Assembly (NCBI GenBank): GCA_902729315.2
Contig: LR746269.1
Span: forward strand, 5,921,501-5,985,500
Reading direction: 5' to 3'
Source of the DNA: Spirodela intermedia
Taxonomy: Eukaryota; Streptophyta; Magnoliopsida; Alismatales; Araceae
Length of the DNA stretch: 64,000 nucleotides
Made by a program: the position numbers and the translations under genes. Below, piece by piece: positions 35,401 to 45,915 of the stretch (positions within the stretch are counted from its first letter, which is position 1; the number at the start of each line of letters is the position of its first letter). Under the pieces are notes generated by a model. It was not told the DNA's origin, made no database searches, and saw only the letters and a list, made by a program, of their open reading frames with translations.

Positions 35401-35546
35401 ACGAGTGGAATGAATGCGCTGGTGGGAGGGGAGCGAGGGGTTTCTGTAGGGTTTTCTGCTTCAGTTCCCGCAGCGAAAATGGGCCTATCATTTTTAAATA
35501 TAGGCCCGGCCCAAAATATTCCAAATTGGCCCAATATTTCGCTCAT
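32460..35546 (-). CDS. FMN-binding split-barrel (PNPOx/HugZ-like) family protein
   Basis: Nine exons on the minus strand: first exon ending at 35328, then 35195-35134, 34901-34811, 34472-34386, 33975-33922, 33634-33450, 33291-33209, 33079-32979, 32675-32460; phases agree. Conserved blocks include AFIPLVPFVEEM, GSQPAVLAFAERCK, ILAANWQAQLYTVKAD, WVPEGDLHNVNTLIDERGSL, LPGRVALTGDVIPLKE, YSVSGVLSS, INQSEARRRALIFFCLVYLN and DAFVLSVDRKGFDVLAKIP, then WREFRISF. This resembles the plant pyridoxamine-phosphate-oxidase-related proteins with a DUF2470-like C-terminus; the substrate is unknown. Start is unclear: ATG 35546 gives 365 aa, ATG 35384 gives 311 aa but cuts into the conserved N-terminus. The last acceptor has a poor pyrimidine tract. 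Confidence 0.72.
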
Positions 35547-35946
35547 GCATTCAATCGCCCACCCAACTCAGTCGTAAGAGTCGGTTGACCCCAGTTTCCC
35601 CCACTTCGCCATTCAAGAACAGGCCCATCTTGGTAAACGGGCCAGGAGGCTGGGCCCATCACGTCTGCGGTGGAGCTCCTGTCCGGGCCCGACTCGGGCT
35701 CGAGCTCTGCGGAAGGGGACCGACCGGGCCCGGCAGAACCCGACTTTTGACGCAAACTCTTCTCTCTTTTGCTCTGCTAAAGCCCGAAAAGAAACCGAGC
35801 CGGGCTCTCAAGGCTCGGCCCAGATAAAAGCGATCAAACCGTCATCGACCCATTTTTGAATGCTCCTCTATGACAAGTGCGAGTTGTACAGCAGAGATCG
35901 GCTTACGTGGCTCTGACCGTTACAATTCCAGGGACGTATATGAGAT

Positions 35947-36037
<91 letters not shown>

Positions 36038-36260
36038 CTGAGTATGAACATATATCTGAGAAAAAGGGAATTGCCCTCAGATCACGTACGAACCATGGCC
36101 GGCAGGCTTCATGAAAATCGCCACTTTCTCTCTCTTGGATTCCACCGGCGGTGCAGATATGTTCGGGTTCACTTACAGGGAGCGGCGGCGCCGCCTTGCT
36201 CCCTTGAATGGTGCGGGGATTTCGCCGGTGGAGCCTTCTTGAGCGATCGACGCCGGAAAG
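35547..36260. other. Intergenic with long (GA)n tract
   Basis: Upstream of the split-barrel gene lie several GGCCC/GGGCCC motifs (35622-35735). A 77-bp GA tract runs at 35959-36035. The remaining stretch to 36260 is the TFIIB 3' region. No gene was seen. Confidence 0.5.
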
Positions 36261-39200
36261 TCAGGGGCTGGAGAGCTTCCGGAGATCTTCCTCGGGGGCG
36301 AAGGAGCTGGGGATCAGCTTGGCGGCGTGGGGGTAGAGGTCCTTGTACGCCTTCTTGATGGTGCCCTCTGCTACGCCGGTGGCGAGCGAGATATCTGCTT
36401 CGGGGAACACGCCCACGCTGCTTCGCGTGAGAAAGAAGAGAGAGAGAGGAGAGAGAGAGAGGAAGGGGGGGAAGGGGGGGGGTTTAGAGCCCCAACCTCT
36501 GAGCTGCTTCTTCTCGTCCGACAGCTGGGTGATCATGTAGATGACCGCCGCGGCCACAGACAGTGGCGCCCGCCTGAAAGAAAACCAGAGACAGCCAGCA
36601 GATGTTAGGCGGCGAGTGACTGAGAAACACAGAGAGGGACATTCCATGGTCGATGTGAAAGAAGCTACTGCTGATAACTCCCATCTCTAGAAACAATCTA
36701 AATATGGAAAGCATGTAAATCACTCCCGGGAAGAAGGAAGAAAATACTGACGAAAGGAGGCAAACTAAGAGTGAGAAAAATACTGATAATGAGGAATTAT
36801 CAACCAATTTTTTGCTTTAAAAAAATAATATTTTTTTCTGGCCCTGAGACAGCGAATATGTTCAATCTCCTGATCATCAGCACTAAGAACAATATGCGAT
36901 TTATCTTCTAATTCATACTCCCAATAGTCTCTGTAATCACCGATTTTACCTGAAATTATGCAATGAATATCAAAAAAAATCTACAGATCATCATCATTAT
37001 CATCATGAAAACTATCCGTCAACCTGAGTCCATGAACCACCAAAATAGTCTCTCAGCTCCACTAAATCAAAACCAGCCAACTAGAAACCAATATTTTCTA
37101 GTAAGAACTGTTCTGCTAATCATCTCGATTCTGAGAGAATAAGCTCTTCATTGGAAAGCACGACCAACCAGTCCACAGTTTGATCCCTTCAACAGTGCTG
37201 GTCTGTCAGTGAATTATTTCTGCAACATCCTTCAATGGAGCTCACTCGCAGTCGTAGACTTCCTCTACTGGCTTCCTTATGGTAACAAGACCGACGAACG
37301 TTGAGCAGATATGCTTGAAATCTGGTAGAAACCAGTTTTTTGGTGAGCACGGCTTCTCTAACATCAAGGGTCTACACAGTTTTTTGGTCCTCAAAGAAAT
37401 CATGTTGTAATACTCACACCTGTATTATGTACCCTAAATTCGGTCTTCTGTGTTGCTGCCTTTTCTTCAACACATGGCGAATAGTCAGACGCTGCTGCTT
37501 CCGAGACAGAGCCATGGCATGGGAAAAAAAGCTGTGCTCCAATCTTCTTCTTTTGACTGTAGCATCATAGATCACTGTCTTGCTTTCATTTATTCTTTTA
37601 CTAATATGTTCTTCATGCGAGGGGCCATAATTTCAAGCACAATCCAACAATAAAATAATAATAATTGTAATATATTTTTCTCTGCAAAGCCAACCACAAC
37701 CCAGGTGACTAATATGTAATGTCAGCTCGTTCATGTCCACAACATGGATGGAAAAATAAATGGGGGGTAGAGGGAGAGAGAGAGAGAGAGAGGAGTTTTT
37801 CTCTTTCAACATATCATATTTTCAGGCCATTTTTATGGATGGTGTGTTTCGAGAATCAACTTGATTTTCTAAGTTCAGTGCCCAAACACGAGATGAAGAT
37901 GAGCAACTGGTTTCAAGGTGAAAAAGAAAACTACCTTATATCAAGCTCTTCTGAATTCTGAACTGCTTCGAGGGCAGCTTTAACAGTTTGATTTGACATG
38001 CCAAGATGGGAACAAAAGCGCCGCTGCAGATAAAGATAATGCCATGAACCCAACGGTTCTCAATTCAAAATCATAACTAGATAATTTAGGATTATTATAA
38101 TAGCAGTCTCACAAACTCACCATGAAATCCCCTGCACGTGCAGTCCCCATCTCAAGTGTTGAACCCATTTCTGCCTCAATAATGTTTATTGCTTGACCAA
38201 TTTTCTTTTTGGTAGCCCCATTGGCAACAGAAAATATTTCTATTGCAAAAGACAGGTCCAGGGGATGTTAGATCCCACGTAGAATACACATATGAGCAAT
38301 ACATTTTTGGGCTCAAAAAGTACCATTTACAGTGCGAGGGGCATGTTCTAGACGGCAAGCAACAAATAGGCAGGCAGCCAAGACTGCAGTCTGAGGTTTT
38401 CCAACGATCGATTTTCGATCTTTTAGGTTCTTATAAATCTCTTGCGCCCGATGCTTCAACAAATTTATAGGTTCCATCAGAAAATCACACGATGATGATG
38501 TTAGAAACTGACTAATAACCACATGCAAGCGTATGATCATGCAGTATCAGCATGTATGGTGAGAAAAAATGATATCAGTATTAAAACACACAATGCACCG
38601 GTAAATCATAATCAAGAAAATAAAGAAAAATCAGAAACTTGAACATGGAAACAAGCAACTAGCACTTGAGAGACCCTAAATGATACCATATCATGGAATG
38701 CGTAGAGATTTTTCCTTTTTTCCATGTCAGCACAAGCTTTTCTTGCATCTTTTGAAAACATCCCACTTTCTATGCAAATTGTTTCATTCTTCTCACGGAA
38801 TGCAGCTTGTTAACTGATTATTCTTGTGTCCTATTAATTCTCTTCATTAATATCATAATTAATTGACGTCAAGCCAAGGGTCTCGAAATAGTCGTTGAAC
38901 CATGGATAGTTGGAGCAGAAGGCAAACTTCTTTATCAATATTTTACTACCTGTTCATCCACCCCGACAAGTATCATCTCCAGACAAGATCTTCGTGTAGT
39001 TTTGTTTCATGGGATGACTCCTTTTATAAAGACATAATCTCCATTCTTGAGATGGTGATGCCGCAAATCGTGAAGAAAGCTGCAATCCATATCGGTTCTT
39101 CCAATTTTCAAGGATTGACAAGAAAATATCCTCGCAATAGACCAGAAGCCACATATTATCCCCTCGTCCTCCTCCAGAGGGACGGGGACCAAGTTTCCAA

Positions 39201-41399
39201 ACCTCATGTGCAACTAGGAGAGGGCTGAGCAGCAGATCAAACTCCACAGACATTTTGGATTTTCCACAAGGCTACTGCAGAAATCACAAAATGCCTCCTG
39301 CACGGTGCATGTATTCAGAGGGCCATGTTTGACAGCGGATAAGTTTGCTCTGCTCCCTCCTTAACATTTTTGAATCAATTTTCCCATTGTAAAATAGACG
39401 TTACACTTCCAATTTTGCCGTGTTCTTAATTCTTCCTTGATATCTCACAATGTAGAGCCACCTCCCCCGTGATCTAGAACAGGAATTTCACAAAAAAAAA
39501 GGATAAGAAAACGCATAGACCAGATCTTAATCTTTTTGCAATTGGATGGTATGGCCAGCCCCTTACAAACCATCAGTCAAACAGCAATCAATTTTGGGAG
39601 AATATTCTGCTGAATATGCAGCTTATAGAAAATCAGAATCCTCACTGAGGCTTACAATTACCATCAACTCAGCAATGCTATAAAGGATAAAACGGAGGAA
39701 CAAAATAAAGAATATATGAATATGGGCCTGACGTACCTCAATCTTCGAAACAAGGTGCAATCTGGAAAAAAGAAATTACGATGCCGTCAGAAAAAAAGGA
39801 AAACTCGCATATGAATGCCATACATGGAAGGAGAGAAACCAATCTGATACGTGTCAACCAGAAGGGCTGGAAGACAATATGAAATGGTAATTCTGAATGT
39901 CCTACTGCTAAAAAGTTAGATTCTATACTACGAGGGAGCTAGTGGAATTTTTTTACAAAGTGCATGGGGGTCATATATCTCGTACCAGAAATAGGGAAAT
40001 GATACACTGACAGAGATCTATGTGACCAACAATGAAAGCATATATTTCACTACCGGTATAAGAGCATTACATCCGCTTCAAAATTCGGATACCTGAATTC
40101 TAAATAGAAGACCTAAGGTCTATAAGTCAACCCGACACATTAGTTGTTTAAGGCATGCATCCAAAGGATTTTTCAGAGGAAGGAAGCTGATGGAAGACCA
40201 CCACGTATTAGCTAGCAGAAAATATGGACATCTAGTACAATAAGAGAGAAGGACAAAAATTATCCGAGAGCTTTCATTTATAAAAAATCTGAAAGAGTTT
40301 AGTCGTTTCCATGCTGCTCTTCCATAAGGTACCTAGAAAATGGATTGAATCGATACTGGAACTCCGTTTTACTGTGAGCCATATTAATTCGTAATCTGAG
40401 TGAAGGTTTTATGTGTGCACAATTTCAAGGAGTGATCTGGTTTGCCCCGCCTTCCCCGTGGAAAAATTATGCCCTTCACCCAGAGATCATTCAACGCAAA
40501 GAATTCTAGAACGACACCAATGATAATTTCAAATGTCTTATTTTTCTTATTTTTTCTATGGTACTCATCCGTCATTGCCTTCAGTCATCAGATGAATACT
40601 GTCGATCCAAGCTTGCCAGGTTACCCAAGATATTTAGATCCCCGTATTTTGCCGTTTTTCTTTGCGAAGTTTATGTACTTGTTCACATACAATATAACCC
40701 TGATAGTAGCCAAAACTTTCTCCGTCTATTGGATTAAGGAAGTGTTCCCCATTCGTGACACCCGTGGACATCCATCGGCAGCAAGGTGACCTCGGAGGAT
40801 AAAATTATAATCCACACTATCATCTTCCACCGGGAGCCCTGATTGATAAAGAATACGACTTCCCAGCCCAGGATTTTCACCTCTCCATTTTTTAAAAGTA
40901 AAACAGTATATTCGGAGATCCAATTGACAGTATAGCTTCGATTCGTGATCGCTTCCGTTCGCTAAACATGAAGAAGATGACGATATCAAGGACATCAGCA
41001 TAACCGCCCCCAGACAAAAACCTAGTCGAGAGCGCGCGGAAGAGAATGGAACCTGTTGGCCATAGCCGATATGGTTCCGAAGGCCTGGATGAGGGCGCGA
41101 TGGGGATCATTGGCTTGCGCGCGGGCCACCGAGAATAATGTCGGCTTGCCGTTCGTCTTGGAGATGAGCGTGGGCGCGAGGCCGCCTTCGTCCCCCAGAA
41201 GGGGATTGGATGCCCCCCCAACCCGGACCTTATCCTCGCCATCGGTATCATCAGCGAAGACCCTCCACTCAGAGGTGAGGTCGACGTAGTGGTGATCGAC
41301 GACCAGAGCGCACTCTGTGCAGACCGTGTCCCCCGTGGATCGATCGAGCACCGTCTGCGTGAATGCCTTGCATTCCTGGCAGAAGAAATCCGCCTCCAT
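36261..41399 (-). CDS. TFIIB: Transcription initiation factor IIB
   Basis: Predicted 306 aa from seven exons on the minus strand: 41399-41053, 39761-39737, 38453-38324, 38239-38121, 38023-37935, 36573-36497, 36394-36261. Phases agree. The zinc ribbon has C7, C10, C27 and C30 ([24 protein letters not shown]). It is followed by the B-reader/linker ([19 protein letters not shown]) and two cyclin folds: [12 protein letters not shown]...ACLFVACR and [15 protein letters not shown]...[28 protein letters not shown] bridges TBP and pol II. The protein is close to the usual 312 aa, but loops and the region after NPLL differ noticeably from typical plant TFIIB1, so it may be a diverged paralog. Three introns exceed 1.2 kb; intron 6 has GA repeats on the plus strand (CT in sense). 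Confidence 0.92.
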
Positions 41400-41922
41400 C
41401 AGCTCCTCCTCGATCTCCCTCCTCCCGCCGCCCTCCCCCGAACCCTCTGGAAGGAGGGGGAAGAAACCCCCTTCTTCCCCTTTAGATAGGACAGGGACCG
41501 CTTCCCTCCCTTCAGCTGACACCGCTCGAGACACCACGACGGGATACGTATATATAGCGTTCGGAGCATCAGCCAGCGCGACGGGAAACCTCGTACGCAT
41601 CAGTTTGCATACACGAGTACGTGCAGAAGAGGTCCCTGATGACAAAGCGGAATATTCCTGTTGGCCTCCCTTGAACTGACCGTCTGCGAGTACTGCTCTT
41701 CGTACTTGCATGGGGTAACTGACTCAGGGTTGCCTTTTATGCCTCCCTGGGTCGACAGCTTTTGTATCGGATGAATGTGGACGGTTTGGACCTCTTCCGT
41801 GATAGCCGGGAACGGAAGAGGGGCCTCCTCTGGAAATCGAGATCGAACGGTTGAGGATAAATCCTTTTACATCTGCTGCAAATCTCAGCCGCCTATCTAT
41901 CGCCTTCGCCAAGGAAGAGTTG

Positions 41923-41963
<41 letters not shown>

Positions 41964-41978
41964 TCTCCCTCTCTCTCC

Positions 41979-42013
<35 letters not shown>

Positions 42014-43238
42014 CATTAATCTGGAGTGAGAATTAAATGGAGAGAAGAAATACACGATGCTTATCGAAAAGTCTTTTTACGAATAAATATAAAAATATGA
42101 AAAAATGCCCTCGTGCCTTCGAAATTTCCCGCTATTTTTTCCCCTTTAAGTAAATTGTGATATTTTTTATGTTGCATTTTAAATATTTAATTAAAAATGA
42201 TGATAAAGTCATGATACGATTGACTCGCCAGGGCAGCTGCTCCGAGTAGTATCTTCTACTCCTACCGAAGAGACAAACCTGAGTCAACACACGTGGCCGA
42301 TGCCGAACAATCGTCGCCGCTGACCAGCCGACGTCACGTGCATCGCGTTGACCCGGGATCATCCCACCTCACGTTGAATACTTACTCACCTGTTGTGACG
42401 TGGGGGCCGACCAGGGGACAAAAAAAGGGTATAATTAAATTACCGCTTTAATATATATAAACAGCGCATATCTCGTGTTTTAAGTTAAATGCCGAAGAGA
42501 ACAGGTCAGCAATTTCTGTCCTCTCATCCTCTCAGCAACGGCTGTCAGATCGCACGTGTGGGACAAGGTTGGGCCCGACGGTCAGAGCGAGTGAGGAGAC
42601 CACTACTTCAAGGGCGGCCCAGTATTTGAAAAAATGGGCTGCCCCAAGTGGGAAAAGTGGGTTGCAAGCCCATAAATAATGTATGGGGTCCATCCCGTTC
42701 GACCCGCCAGCTCAGTCCGTGAGGTCAACTTCTTAGACTGAGAAGGGCGAGGGGAAGAGGTCAAAGACAAGGGGAGGGTAGACAAATTATGTTTTTTTTA
42801 TGGGTATCTTTGTAGAGAAGGCAGGATTATTTTTCTGGTGTCCGCCTCCGCAGCGGAGGAAGACGCCGGCTTCCCCGGATTCGAGCCCTAGACGCTCGCC
42901 GGTGGGATCTCCAGGGCTCTAGGGTTAGGGTTTCCGCAATTCTCCTTTGATCTCCGCTACCCCAGGATCTGGATCGAAGGTGATGTGAGGGCGGGGATCA
43001 GAGTTCTCTCCCCCCCCGGTCTCTGCGTCCGATCTTCGAATGGTCCTTGCCCGCGAAAGGATCTAGGGCTCGATTCTTCGTCTTTTGTGGAATGAATTCG
43101 TGAAGGTCTTATCCCCGGATGCGACGGCGCTCGGACGCGGCGGCCGGTGGGGAGGAGGGGAAGAAGCGGCGGAGCAGGAGACTGTGAGGAGGACGGGGAC
43201 GACGACGATGGGGAGGGAGTAGCCGCCGCCTTCGCGTA
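41400..43238. other. Divergent intergenic region, TFIIB and HSP20-like gene
   Basis: A TATATATA at 41549-41556 suits TFIIB on the minus strand. A long interrupted CT tract runs at 41927-42013. An ACGTGG core lies at 42290-42295, and TTGAC/GTCAA cores occur near 42220-42350. A double telomere-like motif (TAGGGTTAGGGTTT) at 42920-42933 lies in the HSP20-like leader or promoter. Several short upstream ORFs follow (43083-43222 and 42983-42988). No other gene was seen. Confidence 0.45.
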
Positions 43239-44738
43239 ATGATGGGGGAGCCGCTGCTGAGCACCCTGATCTCGGGGGAGAGCCACCATCCTTCCACTCT
43301 TCTGTCCATGGATCCGACGGGAATGGCGTCGTCCCCTCACGACGACTGCGAGATGATCATGCAGCAGCAGCAGCAGCGGCCGCAGATGACCCTCTCCCGG
43401 CCGCCGGATATCAACCTTCCCCTGTCGGCGGAGCCCTCGCCACCGCCGCAGGCGTGGAGCCCCGACCCCTGCGAGCTCCTGGAAGTGGGGCTCGGGCCGC
43501 AGCAACTGTACGAGACGGATGCCCTGCTCAGCCTCCCCAGAGCGGGGCCTCGCCGGTGCGCGAGACGCGGGGACAGCATCTGGGGCGCCTGGTTCTTCTT
43601 CACCTTCTACTTCCGGCCCGTCCTCGCGGAGAAGTCCAAGGGGAAGCTCTCCTCCGCCGGCGGCGGCGCCGGCTTCGACAAGGTGGACCTCCGCCTGGAC
43701 GTGTTTCTGGTGCAGCACGACATGGAGAACATGTACATGTGGGTCTTCAAGGATCGCCCTGAGAACGCCCTCGGGAAGATGCAGCTGCGGAGCTACATGA
43801 ACGGGCACTCCCGCCCCGGGGAGCCCCACTTCCCCTTCAGCGCTGACAAGGGCTTCGTCCGCTCTCACCGGATGCAGCGGAAGCAGTACAGAGGCCTCTC
43901 CAATCCGCAGTGCCTCCATGGAATCGAGATCGTCCGGCAGCCCAACCTGGCCGCCGTCCCCGAGGCGGACCGCAAGCGCTGGGCGGAGCTCACGGGGAGG
44001 GATGCCGCCTTCGCGGTGCCCCTCGAGGCCAGCGACTTCGGCTTATGGCGGAACCTCCCCACCATAGATTTCGAGCTCGATCGCCACCACCACCTTCCTT
44101 CCCCCTCCGCCAGGCCCAGGAGGCTCCTCACCGGCCCCGGCCTTAACCTGTCCAATGGCAACGGCGGCGAGTTTGGTCCGGCCTGCAACAAGCGGCGCAA
44201 GGAGTACCTCTTCGGGGGGATGGAGGAGGACTGCTGCCTGTCGGCCTTCTCCGGCGACGCGCCGACGCCGCCGGCGGATCCGCCGTGGCTGGCGGAGTTC
44301 TCCGGCGTAATGAAGCGCGCCTACGGGCCCGTCACCGCGGCGAAGACGATATACGAGGACGAGGAAGGGTACCTGATCGTGGTGAGCCTGCCGTTCGCTG
44401 ACCTCCTGCGGGTGAAGGTTTCCTGGAAAAACACACCCACGCACGGCGTGGTGAAGATACTCTGCGTGAGCACCGCGCGGATGCCCTACGTGAAGCGCCA
44501 TGACCGGACCTTCAAGCTGACGGATCCCTCGCCGGAGCACTGCCCGCCGGGGGAGTTCGTGAGGGAGATTCCGCTGGCCACCCGCATCCCCGAGGATGCC
44601 CAACTGGAGGCCTTCTACGACGAGAGTAGCACCGTCTTGGAGATCGTGGTGCCCAAGCACCGTGCGGGCCCCGAGGAGCACGAGGTCCGCGTCTGCCTGC
44701 GCCCCCACCTCGGAGCCAACGAGTTCCTCTTGGCATAA
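43239..44738 (+). CDS. HSP20-like chaperone superfamily protein (At1g20870-like)
   Basis: Single exon, 499 aa, with ATG at 43239 or the next codon. The N-terminus has MMGEPLLSTLISGESHHPST and LSRPPDINLPLSAEPSPPP, then a conserved plant-only domain (IWGAWFFFTFYFRPVL, DVFLVQHDMENMYMWVFKD, RPENALGKMQLRSYMNGHSR, RMQRKQYRGLSNPQCLHGIE). The C-terminal ~125 residues form an alpha-crystallin-like region (AKTIYEDEEGYLIVVSLPFA, RVKVSWKNTPTHGVVKI, VLEIVVPKHR). The canonical sHSP C-terminal I-x-I motif is not evident, so it is probably not a classical small heat-shock protein. The role of this family is not established. A poly-Gln stretch lies at about 42-46. Confidence 0.88.
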   Translation: MMGEPLLSTLISGESHHPSTLLSMDPTGMASSPHDDCEMIMQQQQQRPQMTLSRPPDINLPLSAEPSPPPQAWSPDPCELLEVGLGPQQLYETDALLSLPRAGPRRCARRGDSIWGAWFFFTFYFRPVLAEKSKGKLSSAGGGAGFDKVDLRLDVFLVQHDMENMYMWVFKDRPENALGKMQLRSYMNGHSRPGEPHFPFSADKGFVRSHRMQRKQYRGLSNPQCLHGIEIVRQPNLAAVPEADRKRWAELTGRDAAFAVPLEASDFGLWRNLPTIDFELDRHHHLPSPSARPRRLLTGPGLNLSNGNGGEFGPACNKRRKEYLFGGMEEDCCLSAFSGDAPTPPADPPWLAEFSGVMKRAYGPVTAAKTIYEDEEGYLIVVSLPFADLLRVKVSWKNTPTHGVVKILCVSTARMPYVKRHDRTFKLTDPSPEHCPPGEFVREIPLATRIPEDAQLEAFYDESSTVLEIVVPKHRAGPEEHEVRVCLRPHLGANEFLLA

Positions 44739-45915
44739 CAAGGAAGAAGAAGCACTGAGCGAGCGAGCAAGCAGGTCAACGCGTTGCTGCTGCTCTTCTG
44801 ACGGCGGCCTCCGTTGACCGTGAATGAGAGGTATCCTTTCCTTGCCGCGTGTATGCTAAATGCGCGTGCTTGGCTCATGTGACTGGTTCAGAGCACGGCT
44901 CATTCTTCCAAGCTCATTACCTTGACATCCCCAGCCAGTTCCTGTGGAGTCTTTCTTTCCGAAGCACTCGGCTGTAATCCCGCTCTGGACGCAGCGGGCA
45001 GCGGGGTTGCTTCTCTCCGAGGCCGGCGGAAGATGGTGCGACTTTGGTCCTCCGTGCTCGTGTGTTACGTTGACTTAAAACGATAGACGACTGCTGCCCG
45101 GTTTTGAGTGTGGGACTGATCCCGGGGAGAAATTGCGCCGGGAGCCCTAGATTTGTGTAGGATCTTGCAGCTATCGAATCAGCTAGAAGCTATAGGAGAC
45201 AGAGCTCCTCATCTCTGTTCATGAGCCGTATGGCCGTAGATCTTTGGGGGGTTGACCCGTAGGTCGTCTGTCTCAGCCTATGATATTATGATGTTAATCT
45301 TTGAAGACGCAGTAGTACCCATCCTTAAGAGTTGCGTCGTCTGATCCGGTGAGAGGAGTCAATTCAATAGTAGAAGTCGGTGGTGTGATTCAACCGTGTC
45401 TTCCCCATTCCATCCGGTGCGACGAGAATTTCGCTCGGTGGAGTTGACTTTTCCATTGTTCCACGTCATTTCTGCTTTCGGCAGTTCTGCAGATGCGGTC
45501 GAAGAGGATGCTCTCGATGCCAAGCTCGGCTGGTTGTGATGGTCGGGCTTGAGGGCCCCCTTGGGTGGCGGCAGTGCACTGATGAAGGTTTGGTGGACTA
45601 CCCAAGTTACACAGGGAGACCTTTGACTGATTGAAGTCAGTGTCCCTCCATCTTTCTTGGAACTCTTTTAAGAACTTTACTGTAACATGATTTCTTGTTG
45701 TCCGAACTGATGATTTTACACAGGAAGTAGCGGGGCAAGATTCTCAACACGCCTTTACTAGGAGAAGACAGGCAGTGGCGCACGGATCATGGGTGGAAGA
45801 GAGAGACAGAGACAGAGAGAGAATGGGCGGTAGTTTAATAGTGCGTTGGGTTATTCGAAAGAACCTGTGAGTGGAGTAGACCGGACCGGGATTAGGGGAC
45901 CTCAGGTGCGCGGGC
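44739..45915. other. Convergent intergenic region, HSP20-like gene and HSP70
   Basis: 3' UTRs of the two convergent genes. I see no further gene, tRNA or long repeat here, only a short GA patch at 45800-45822. Confidence 0.5.

Noticed and set aside
36062-36608. Plus-strand frames antisense to the TFIIB 3' exons
   Set aside because: They overlap proven TFIIB coding sequence and have no domain.
42957-43919. 320-codon minus-strand frame overlapping the HSP20-like gene
   Set aside because: A shadow of a GC-rich coding region; the plus frame has the full conserved family pattern.
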